64,000 nt of DNA from Oscarella lobularis. Its lineage: Eukaryota > Porifera > Homoscleromorpha > Homosclerophorida > Oscarellidae. Below the pieces are notes generated by a model. The model saw only the letters and a list, made by a program, of their open reading frames with translations. It was not told the DNA's origin and made no database searches. A program made the translations under genes and the position numbers. Positions within the stretch are counted from its first letter, which is position 1; each line of letters starts with the position of its first letter. This document shows, in pieces, positions 55,632-64,000 of this stretch. The DNA lies in assembly GCF_947507565.1 (NCBI RefSeq), contig NC_089189.1:2170001-2234000 (forward strand), written 5' to 3'.

Positions 55632-57985
55632 ATGCAACGCCGTCCGGTTTTTTGGCAACTCGTGCTAAGATTGCCTCTGCTAAGTGCTAGTATACCGAAC
55701 CCTGTCGAGGAAGGTGAGCTGGCTAGACGGAAGCAAAACGGCGCGGTTCGTTAGTCGGGTGCTCTTCTATAAGGAGAAGCATCCGGGTGCATAGAAAAAA
55801 ACGAAACCGTCGGGGTAGGGACTGGCACGTTGACAAATGCAACAGAATTGATGCGGTGCTGCAAAGGCGCAGACGTTCACAGAATAGATTGGACGTTCGT
55901 CAACGGCAGCAAGCTGCCTCGCGAGTGCTCAGCCAAATCCGCGTTTTGTTCGGACTATAAATCATCACTGTCGAAACGCTTGAACGTCAGCAAAACGTTT
56001 TTGACGGCGAAAAATGCAGAAAAGTTTATCTTCAAGTGCGAGATTCATTCATTCGACGGAATAAAAGCTCATTATCTCACTGTGATATTTCAAGGTACTA
56101 TAGTTGATATCGCAACACGGGGTTCGCCATGGCAACGTTTGCGTAGAGCCTACGACTGACCTTGTTCAAACGCCGACAACCGAAAGAAAATTAGCTAATA
56201 AAAGAACGCACGGTGCTTCGAGTAAACGAACGCCAACTACGCCACCCCGCCGGTACAAATACCGTAATATGAAAACCTACTCTACTCATTCTGTCCATCA
56301 GCTCGTTTCCGGCCACAAGAAACGTGCACGAGACAGAGAATAAAGCCTCGACAGTGACGTCAAACGTAACTGAAGATAATATCTCTATAGACAAACCGGA
56401 AAAACGAATCTTAAACAAAAAAGGAACAGAAACTGGCTTTTCGACAGTTACAGTTACGCCAAATGTAACTGAAGAGATGATGTCGAGGTCATCTTCTAAT
56501 AGGTAAGCGCAAGGCTATATCTACCTCAAAGGTTTCGTTACAACGCGAGACTAATACTTTCTATAGAGTCTTTGTCGCTCTTGGCACTACGGTTGGCTTT
56601 GCTGCTATCGTAATAGCGTCGATCGCGTTCATAAAACGAAGTTCATTTTTGAGGAAAACAACGACAATTCCATTTTGCGATCAAGAGCCACTTGAAACCG
56701 TTTGGAACGGAAAGGATTTTCGAATACCACTATCGTGTCTTTTAACGTCTCAGAAATTAGGTGCATAATAGCCCAGAAGAAAGTTAACAAATCGCTCTAA
56801 TTAAATAATTAGGAGAAGGACATTTTGGTTCGGTCGTCGCCGGTAAAATGACTGTCCTCCGAGATAATAGCGCAACAACGAAACAAGTTGAAGTAGCAGT
56901 TAAAATGTTAAAAAGTCAGTAAAACTAATATTAGCGAATCTCTCACCGAGTTCGAAAATGAATTTTACGCAGACTTAGATTCGGAAAACGTTAAAGACAG
57001 CCTTAGGAAGGAAACCGACGTCGCAATTAATTTAGGATACCACGACAACGTCGTTCACGTTTACGGTTATTGCAGTGAAAACGAAGGTGCTTTTTAGAAA
57101 TTAAATATTTGTTTATAAAAACTTTTCAAATTTAGTCGTTAGCAGAATTGTTATGGAATACGCTGATCACGGAAATCTGCGCGATTATCTCAGAAGTCAA
57201 CGGTCTGTGGACAGTACGTCGAGTGAAATGGAAAAAAGGGCTCAAGCGTTCGGACTTCAAATCGCCAGTGGAATGAAATACGTATCTTCAAAAGGAGTAA
57301 GTCATTCTCATACATTAACATGGGTTCATGTGTAAGTGTTAGTTTTATACAGTATGTGCACGGTGATCTCGCCGCGAGAAACGTGCTAGTCTTCAAGAAC
57401 GAAGTCGTAAAAATTTCCGACTTCGGCCTATCGAAGTATCTCGGCCCGAGCGATTATTACAGAAAGAAAACGTCGGTAATTTCGCTCGCATATAAAATAG
57501 AGAGCCCCCTCCGGGAAAAATCGCTCTCCAGGGTGGAGTAATCCCTTTCAAATGGTGCGCACCAGAAGTCCTAATGTACCGAGTCTACAACGAATACAGT
57601 GACGTGTAAGAGCCACGAGTGCTAGAAGGCTCTCTCTCCAATCGATATCTTCCGTACAGATGGTCGTTCGGAATTACGCTTTGGGAAGTGGCCACATCCG
57701 GCGGAACACCCTACCCGGGAATCCCCACCGAAAAGCTATTCGAACTCGTCACCAGTTCGACAGGATATAAGATGTGCAAGCCTAAGCATTGCTGTCAAGA
57801 CCTGTAAGTCGTCATAGGAAGCGAGCAAGCGAGCGAGCGAACGTGGTCTTATATGTATATTTAGATACGAAGTCATGGTACGATGTTGGGACGAAAATCC
57901 GGCTCGTCGACCCGATTTCGCCGCAATTGTTCAAACAATAGAAGGAATGGTAGAAAAGCACGAGAAGGTGGTCAACGATCCGTGA
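55632..57985 (+). CDS. Receptor tyrosine kinase with one Ig-like domain; carries a one-base frameshift
   Basis: Exons: 55632-55713, 55795-56094, 56147-56252, 56302-56502, 56567-56760, 56813-57086, 57136-57296, 57353-57475, 57532-57605, 57660-57803 and 57865-57985. A signal peptide (exon 1) is followed by one Ig-like domain with Cys pairs (~residues 35-125), a Ser/Thr/Lys-rich stalk, a transmembrane helix in exon 5, and a tyrosine kinase domain. Kinase motifs: [39 protein letters not shown] (tyrosine-kinase catalytic loop with the HGD variant), DFGLSKY, a YY pair in the activation loop, WCAPE, and [19 protein letters not shown]. In exon 6 an A5 run (56910-56914) has one base too many: removing one A gives [16 protein letters not shown] and restores all later phases (592 residues). 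Either a sequence error or a disabling mutation. Class resembles FGFR/PDGFR-type RTKs; exact orthology not assignable. Confidence 0.8.
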
Positions 57986-58756
57986 CTCGTTCTAGCGTCA
58001 GTAGACTATACTATAGACTTTGAACTGCATGCCTATTGTGTTTTATCTATTGTCTACTTTTTGCTTTGTCGTTGAACGTTGGCAAAGAAATCGCTAGTGA
58101 ATTATGGAGAAACTCTAACGTGTACGGCAACTGGACCTGCCACTACTGGGGAGTAAATTGGTGACCTCATAGGGAAGGGAGTCAATTGCATGATAGTCCC
58201 CTAATGGCTCAGTGTCTCTACGCTACAGGAGGGATGATTCATTTACTAGGCTATCTCTTGGCGTCAAACTCTAGGCGGGTTTTCTTACTTTTGAGACGAT
58301 TTCTTTTGCTGAGTCCTAAAAAGAAAAAGTCCTTAAGACAAAGCAAACTTATTTAGAACGTTCAACAGGTCTCGCGACCTCTTTGCCCTATAAAAGAGCT
58401 ATCAATTGAAAAGAGGAACTAAGATCCGTTGCATGAAGACCGTGCAGTGTAGAAACCCACGCGTGACGGAAATGACCTACTGTATTCATGCGTCATCTGG
58501 AGACAGACATCCCGGAAACGCATCGATTGGTCTTTCAGTTGCAGTACCAAAACGCCTAGTGTACGTTCCAACTTATCTAATCAATCCAAATTGCAAACTC
58601 ATCTAAGAAACCTTTCAGCGCTGACTCTTAGTAAATATGAATAGGAGGTGGCGAGTGTCAGGTCCGTTAGAGACTCCACCCTTTGTTTAGGTGGTTTACA
58701 TAAAAAGGGATGAAGACAACAGCTCGAACGTTAGTTGCTGTGACCTTATCAAAACA
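57986..58756. other. Intergenic region with TATA-like motif near its end
   Basis: No gene is recognised. CATAAAAAGGG at ~58700 lies ~55 bp before the ATG at 58757 and may be a TATA-type core promoter element. Confidence 0.4.
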
Positions 58757-59561
58757 ATGCTCTATCGCTGTGCTTTCGCCTTGTGCTTCGTCTACGGTAA
58801 GTAAATGCGACTCTAGTGCTGAAGAGTGTTTTCATAGAAAGATACTTTAGCCGTTTCTTCAGTCAAAACGAAATGCAAAAGAAGTAAGGTTGAGATTTAG
58901 GAAACCGTGGAGTCTAAAGACCATTTTTGCAGCTGATCTCTGTCTAACTTGCGATCTAACAGAGAAGTTGACGAAGGATAAAATGCTACAGTTCTACTGC
59001 TGCAAAACGACGGATTACTCCTATATGGAGTGGCGCTTTGTGAACGATAACGAGCGTCTACCTTATTGCACTGAACGGGGGAGCCAAGGGCTCTGTTGGG
59101 AATACGCTTCTACGAACGCGAAAAGGGTGCACGTGAATTCGACTCACATGGAAGCAGGCGAAACGTGGAAAATCGCCTGCGTCGTCAACCGAATCGGTGG
59201 CGAAACGATTCACACAGTCACGATTCAAAAAAGGTACAAAACAAACAACTAGAAATGAGTTTGACTAAGGATCTAAAGCAGGAAAAAGACTCCAATTCCA
59301 ACGTGCCCAATTCAACAGAACAACGATTTGCGTCGCTATAGCTGCGTCAGCAAATCTGACGTAGAACTAAAATGGACGCAAAAGGGTGTAGACTTTCTAA
59401 GAAACTGCACTAATGATGGGAATGGAGCGTTTCCCTGTATTCAACGTCTTTCGAATAATAACGTCACACTGACGTTGGACACGCGTCAACGCCCCTATAG
59501 GAAGTACGAGTGCGTTCAGGGAGCACGAACTCTTTGCTCTACGACGAAATTTCTTCAGTGA
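58757..59561 (+). CDS. Small secreted Ig-like protein related to the RTK ectodomain
   Basis: Three exons: 58757-58796, 58933-59233 and 59279-59561; 207 residues. Exon 1 encodes a signal peptide (MLYRCAFALCFVYG). Exon 2 is an Ig-like domain with clear similarity to the ectodomain of the adjacent receptor kinase: a CCK pair, then WRFVNDNERLPYC against [13 protein letters not shown], and a C-terminal KIACVVN against KFIFKCEI. Exon 3 adds a second domain with a YSC...ELKW...YECVQG pattern that also suggests an Ig fold. There is no membrane helix or GPI signal, so it is probably secreted. Inferred to be a partial duplicate of the receptor ectodomain that could bind the same ligand; the function is untested. 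Confidence 0.65.
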
Positions 59562-60027
59562 TTGCTACCGCTCTATAAGGCTAGCTATTTGATACTAGTA
59601 GTGCATGGCCTGTACGTAAGGTTGAGGTCTACTGTGACGAAATAAAGAAATGGGACCCCTACTTCCTTATCTACGACTACGAAAACGACGCTGGTGAAAG
59701 CTTACCGTTAGAAGCTCTTAGCAACGCGCTTTCGAGTCGCGAGACGAGTTCTAGAGCCGCCGTTTTCTTCTTCCGCCTGTGAGGACGATGTGTTGGCGAG
59801 TTTTCTGGGTGACAGCGCCTTCTATCGGCTCGCGCGAAGCCGATTCGCGTCGCGGAGTTCCACGCGGAGAGAAAAGAAACAGAAAACATCCGGGAGGAAT
59901 GTCTCCCGTACGCTTCTTCGAGAGTAGGAACGTTCGCGGTGTCTATCGTTGCTTTCGCGGCGTAGAATTGCCTTTAGAGTATGAGAGTATGAGACCACGA
60001 AGGATGGTATAGTAGTACTGTTGTATC

Positions 60028-60102
60028 ACTTAGTGGTTGTAGCCTACACACGAGTTAGGCGATACGTTCTTGAGGTCTCGGGTTCGATTCTCAACCGCGT
60101 CG
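60028..60102 (+). repeat. tRNA-like sequence, possibly a SINE head
   Basis: TAGTGGTTGTAGCC at ~60031 resembles a pol III A box and GGTTCGATTC at 60081-60090 is a good B box, with tRNA-like spacing. The T-arm stem is imperfect, and I cannot fold a full cloverleaf with a clean acceptor stem. A tRNA-derived SINE or decayed tRNA is more likely than a functional tRNA gene. Confidence 0.4.
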
Positions 60103-60692
60103 ACGCCAATGTGGACTTGTAGACCTTAAATAGCAATGGGTGAAAGCGAGAAAAAAGATGGAAGTATTCTGTCGTTTTTTTTCAAAAAAATATTTTTTTT
60201 GCGCTGCACTTCTCCGCTTCAGTACTTGAATGTTTGGTTTGATCGACAGAAGCGCGAGGGAAAGAGCACAAAAAGCTAGGGGTGTCGAGGCACCTACTTC
60301 CAAGTACCAATGAGTTTTAGTGCATGCAGCGTAAAGTATAATAGTCACTGTCGACTCGATCAGAATAGCCCTGGTTCCTCGAAGCTGGAGCCATCTCGCA
60401 CTTACAGGGCTTTCGGGCTGGGAACAGTAACTGCTCTGAAAGGTTTCGAATAATTGATTGAAGGTCGATGTCTTCCCGTACACCGTCACAAAGCGACACC
60501 TGATTGTATCACCATGCATATGGTATCACATCCTACAACACTTCCTCTTGGATGACTGTTACAAGGGGCGGAAGTGACATTGCAGAACAAGACCCAAAGT
60601 GCAACCAACTTCTGAAGAGACAGAAACAATGAATCGGTATTTCCAGATACTAGTAGTACATCCCATTTCCCCGCACCAAGAGCACGAACGCG

Positions 60693-60700
60693 TATATAAG
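60693..60700 (+). promoter_or_regulatory. TATA box of the FGF-like gene
   Basis: TATATAAG, ~60 bp upstream of the ATG at 60760, in the right place for a start site near 60725. Confidence 0.55.
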
Positions 60701-60759
60701 AAGAGAGAAGAGTCAGCACCAGCACCATCAGCATAAGCATCTTCATCAATCAGTCAAAA

Positions 60760-61728
60760 ATGTCTGCCTTTGGAAGAAACCTTCTAGTAGCGGTTGCCAT
60801 CATTGCTCTGTTGAAAAACGTAGCGTGCAGACCCGTTTCCAACAAAACCTTTGAAGGCGTAAGCTCTCATACATGTGTATACCCTATATAGTTCGCCTGA
60901 CTCCTATTTCAAAGCTATGCAAGTCCACGCCTCATGACGATAATCTGACGTATCGAATGTTCGTTTCGTTTCACGACAAGGGGGGAGAGTATCCGAATTT
61001 CCTATCGACGAATTTTTCCCACAACAAGGTCTTCCCAATGAAAGAAGAAGCGACACAGGCCGAAGAAACGGAGCTGTTTCAAGTTGCAATCAGTGCAAAA
61101 TACAGTGGCAGTAACCTCTGGGTATACATATACGGAGCGTCAAAAACGCACTGCCTAACAATCAATTCAAAGGGCGCAATTCAAATCGAAGTAAACTCTA
61201 GCACAGTATACGTATCCTCGTCATAAGTGTTTCTAAAGTCGGGTCTTAATTAATTAATAGAAGTGGAGCGGTTCTAGATGCAATACGGAATTTAGATGGG
61301 TCGATCGCGTGAATTATTCAGACGCAAAAGGATTCGCTACGCCTCAGACACTCCTGTATCGATGGACAAATACGACGAAAAAGGAACCAATGAGGGCAAT
61401 GCCTCTCTGTGCAAGAACGGCAGAAGGAAAATACTACGTGGTTGCCTTAGGCAAGGGCGTCGATGGAATCGAAGTGAACGAAAGTTGCTGCAATGGCGAC
61501 GACGTCTTTGGAATGAAGGAATGTCAGAATGAGACCATTTTCGAGAGGATTGAAGACAAACGATACCATCTCCTGTCTTTGCAAAGCGATAATCACGTAG
61601 GTTTACTTTCCCGAAAATTGAGACAACGAGAATGCTCGAAGTATGACGACGAATATGCTGGCGTCGGGAAGGAAATAGTCATAGGAAAAGACCTTCGAAA
61701 AAGAATACGGCGAACAAGATGCGACTAA
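60760..61728 (+). CDS. Secreted protein, candidate divergent FGF-type beta-trefoil growth factor
   Basis: Three exons: 60760-60858, 60915-61205 and 61261-61728; 285 residues. A signal peptide (hydrophobic LLVAVAIIALL) is cut near VACRP. The middle and C-terminal parts follow the beta-trefoil order of FGFs: a strand LFQVAISA, then VYIYGASKTHCLTINSKGAI (compare the family pattern V-x-I-x-G-x-x-S-x-x-Y/C-L-x-x-N-x-x-G), then CNTEFRWVD...Y in the place of the E-C-x-F-x-E segment, then GKYYVVALGKG in the place of the WYVALNKRG-like strand. The C-terminus is strongly basic (RKRIRRTR), which would suit heparan sulfate binding. Similarity is weak and judged by eye, so a non-FGF trefoil (interleukin-1-like or ricin-type) or an unrelated beta protein remains possible. 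It sits 2.8 kb from an Ig-type receptor tyrosine kinase on the same strand. The exon-2 donor could also be 6 bp further on, keeping the frame. Confidence 0.5.
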
Positions 61729-61744
61729 AAATCAATAAATAGAT

Positions 61745-61770
61745 ACAGTAGATAGATAGATAGATAGATC
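61745..61770. repeat. (GATA)n microsatellite
   Basis: About five perfect GATA units follow the FGF-like gene's stop codon. Confidence 0.9.
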
Positions 61771-61868
61771 TTGTTGTAACACCACTTACTGTATGATTTT
61801 CACCCTGAAGATCACTGGCTATGTTCTGAAAATAAAGTTGTCTGCATGAAAACAAAAATATTAACCTC

Positions 61869-62330
61869 AAAATTGTCTTGGGGAGAATTTTTAAAATTAT
61901 CTTGGACTATTTTTAGAATTGTCTTGGGACAATTTTTAAAATTGAATTGGAGCAATATTTAAAATTGTCTTGGGCAAGAGAGTTGGTTGGCCAGTCTCTT
62001 AAATTGAGGGCCTAATCTTTAATTGTTAGGAACTAAGTATCAAATTGAGGGCCTAATCTTTAATTCTTAGGGCATAAATATTAAATTGAGAGCCTAATCT
62101 TTAAGTCTTATGGCCAAAATATTAATTGAGGGCCTAACCTTTAATTGTTAGGTCCTACGAATCAAATTGAGGGCCTAATATTTAATTCTAAGGGCCGAAA
62201 TATTACATTGAGGGCCTAGTCTTCAACTCTTAGAGACTAAATATTAAATTGAGGGCCAAATATTTACTTCTTAGAGCCTAATATTAAAGTCTTAGGACCT
62301 AAATATAAATTGAGGGAAGACAACTTTAAA
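61869..62330. repeat. Satellite family 1 (two related AT-rich repeats)
   Basis: First, imperfect ~35-bp units with an AATTGTCTTGGGxxAATTTTT core (61869-61975). Then ~45-60-bp units with an AAATTGAGGGCCTAATCTTT core and a TTAGG word (from ~62000). Units are diverged. Confidence 0.8.
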
Positions 62331-63500
62331 AATCGTCCGAGACAATTGTCCGGAAATATTTTAAAATCGTCCGAGACAAGAGATTGGCCAACCGACTATC
62401 GTGTAATAAATTACAGTGAAATTACAAGAGACTGGCCAAGCGACTCTCTTGTAATAAATTACAGTGAAATTACAAGAGATTGGCCAACCGACTCTCTTGT
62501 ACCAAATTACAGTAAAATTACAAGACATTGGCCAACCGACTCTCTCGTAATAAATTACAGTGAAATTAAAAGAGACTGGCCAAGCGAATATCTTAAAATA
62601 CAGTGAAATTACAAGAGACTGGCAAAACGAATTTCTTGTAAAAAGTGAAATTACAAGAGACTGGCCAAGGGACTCTCTTGTAATAAATTAGAGCAAAATT
62701 ACAAGAGATTGGCCAAGCGACTCTCTTGTAATAAACTACAGTGAAATTAAAAAAGATTAGCCAAGCGATTCTCTTGTAAGAATAAACAACAGTGAAATTA
62801 CAAGAGATTGATCAACCGACTCTCTTGTAATAAATTACAGTGAAACTAAAAGAGATTCGCCAAGCGACTCTCTTGTAATAAATTACAGTAAAATTACAAG
62901 ACTTTGGCCAAGCGATTCTCTTGTAATAAATTACAAGAGACTGGCCAAGAGACTCTCTTGTAAAAAATTACAGTGAAATTACAAGAGATAGGCGAACCGA
63001 ATCTCTGGTAATAAATTAAAGTGAAATAGGGAGAGATTCGCCAAGCGACTCTCTCGTAATAAATTACAGTGAAATTACAAGAAACAAGCCAACTTTTCTC
63101 CCCTGTATTAAATTACAAAGAAATTACAAGAGACTATCCAACTCTTCTCTCCTGTAATTAATTACAAAAAAATTACAAGGGAGAGGCCAACTCTTCTCCC
63201 CTGCAATAAATTACATTGAAATTACCGGGGACTAGCCAACTCTTCTCTCCTGTAATAATTACAGAGAAATTACAAGGGACAAGCCAACTTTTCTCTCCTG
63301 TAATAAATTACAGTGAAATTACAAGGGACAAGCCAACTATTCTCCCTTGAAATAAATTACAGTGAAATTAAAAGAGACAAGCTAACTCTTCTCTCTTGAA
63401 ATAAATTACAGTGAAATTACAAGGGACAGCCCAACTCTTCTCCCCTTTAATAAAATACATTGAAATTACAAGGGACAGGACAACTCTTCTCCCATGTAAT
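62330..63500. repeat. Satellite family 2 with a hairpin in each unit
   Basis: More than 20 units of ~45-50 bp. A typical unit reads TTACAAGAGA, a ~13-nt spacer (CTGGCCAAGCGAC), TCTCTTGTAA, then TAAATTACAGTGAAA. The two 10-bp arms are complementary. In the 3' part of the array the left arm becomes ACAAGGGA and in some units the right arm becomes TCCCTTG, which preserves pairing. The open frames across it are repeat artefacts. Confidence 0.9.
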
Positions 63501-63629
63501 TCCCTTACTAATACCTATCTCAAATAATAGGCTCGCTCTCAGGGCCCCCATTAGCTTTAATAGCTGTTCATTTTTGATTAATGTGTCGGCCTTGAGTGCC
63601 TCTACTTGCCCTGAGACCAGAGTAATACA

Positions 63630-64000
63630 AATACTCATAAGAAAGAGAGACGGCCTAAGGCAATTGAGTTCAACCCCTAATCATTGACTCATAAGGAAAG
63701 GAGACGGCCTAAGGCAATTGAGTTCAACCCCTAATAATTGACTCATAACGAAAGGAGACGGCCTAAGGCAATTGAGTTCAACCCCTAATCGTTGACTCAT
63801 ACGGAAGGGAGACGGCATAAGGCAATTGAGTTCAACCCCTAATCATTGACTCATAAGGAAAGCAGACGGCCTAAGGCAATTGAGTTCAACCCCTAATCAT
63901 TGACTCACAAGGAAAGGAGACGGCCTAAGGCAAATGAGTTCAACCCCTAATCATTGACTCATAAGGAAAGAAGACGGCTAAGGCAAATGAGTTCAACCCC
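63630..64000. repeat. Satellite family 3, 54-bp units, continues beyond the window
   Basis: About seven tandem units of 54 bp with the core GACGGCCTAAGGCAATTGAG and AACCCCTAATCATTGACTCA. They are highly similar to each other (a few substitutions and one 1-bp deletion), so the array is young or homogenised. The array runs off the right end. Confidence 0.95.

Larger units (their letters stand above)
59562..60759. other. Intergenic region with tRNA-like sequence and promoter of the next gene
   Basis: No coding sequence is supported. It contains the tRNA-like element at ~60030-60100 and a TATA box at 60693-60700. Confidence 0.45.

Noticed and set aside
60486-60749. Minus-strand 87-codon frame with a Leu-rich start resembling a signal peptide
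   Set aside because: It overlaps the TATA box and 5' flank of the FGF-like gene, has no splice or domain support, and its Leu-rich start comes from a CAGCAC-type repeat on the other strand.
62310-62606. 98-codon frame in the satellite array
   Set aside because: It is a translation of the tandem repeat; repeated WPTDSLVINYSEI units reflect the DNA unit, not a protein.
1-64000. CRISPR arrays, bacterial operons or prophage
   Set aside because: The spliced genes, SINE/LINE traces and metazoan domain content make this eukaryotic DNA; the tandem repeats lack the repeat-unique spacer pattern of CRISPR.

Overview
Eukaryotic (animal) genomic DNA. Almost every gene has several exons with canonical GT..AG introns, most only about 45-60 nt long. 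The content is metazoan: a receptor tyrosine kinase with an Ig-like ectodomain, an ABHD2-type lipase, SLC16-like transporters, a Golgi sulfotransferase, ankyrin and LRR proteins, a non-LTR retrotransposon fragment and satellite DNA. Compact introns plus many lineage-specific kelch, LRR and EGF-type receptors suggest an early-branching animal, most likely a sponge (inference). Exon joins were made by hand from splice signals, reading-frame phase and comparison between paralogues. In every multi-exon model called intact, the exon lengths sum to a multiple of three.

Layout. 1-8.9 kb: two tandem kelch-ectodomain receptor kinases on + (the first cut by the window edge) with duplicated 3' flanks. 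9.0-17.7 kb: a head-to-head pair, a secreted pseudo-protease/double-nuclease-fold gene (-) and a 1,581-residue secreted protein of unknown family (+). The same pair recurs in mirror orientation at 45.5-54.1 kb, so an ~8.6-kb inverted duplication flanks ~28 kb of other genes. 18.1-18.4 kb: a broken copy of the large gene's last exons. 18.7-28.1 kb: a tandem (ABHD2 lipase + SLC16-like transporter) unit repeated three times on -. Only the first lipase survives and the middle transporter is frameshifted. 30.1-32.6 kb: an ankyrin/coiled-coil gene with one repeat per exon. 32.7-35.8 kb: a sulfotransferase (-) and a small secreted protein (+), with a 5'-truncated LINE between their start codons. 36.3-40.7 kb: an LRR receptor with a Cys-rich segment and many membrane passes. 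41.2-44.1 kb: a cytosolic kelch/coiled-coil/kinase protein.

55.6-61.7 kb, all on +: an Ig-type receptor tyrosine kinase, a small secreted protein with a related Ig-like domain, and a small secreted protein that looks like a divergent FGF-type beta-trefoil factor. This is a candidate ligand/decoy/receptor neighbourhood and the most interesting hypothesis here. 61.8-64 kb: three adjacent satellite families running off the window, one made of units that each encode a hairpin.

Recurring themes are recent gene duplication at several scales, with visible decay of some copies (MCT-B, two lipase fragments, EEP copy 2), and repeated pairing of kelch modules with TKL-like kinase domains in two unrelated architectures.
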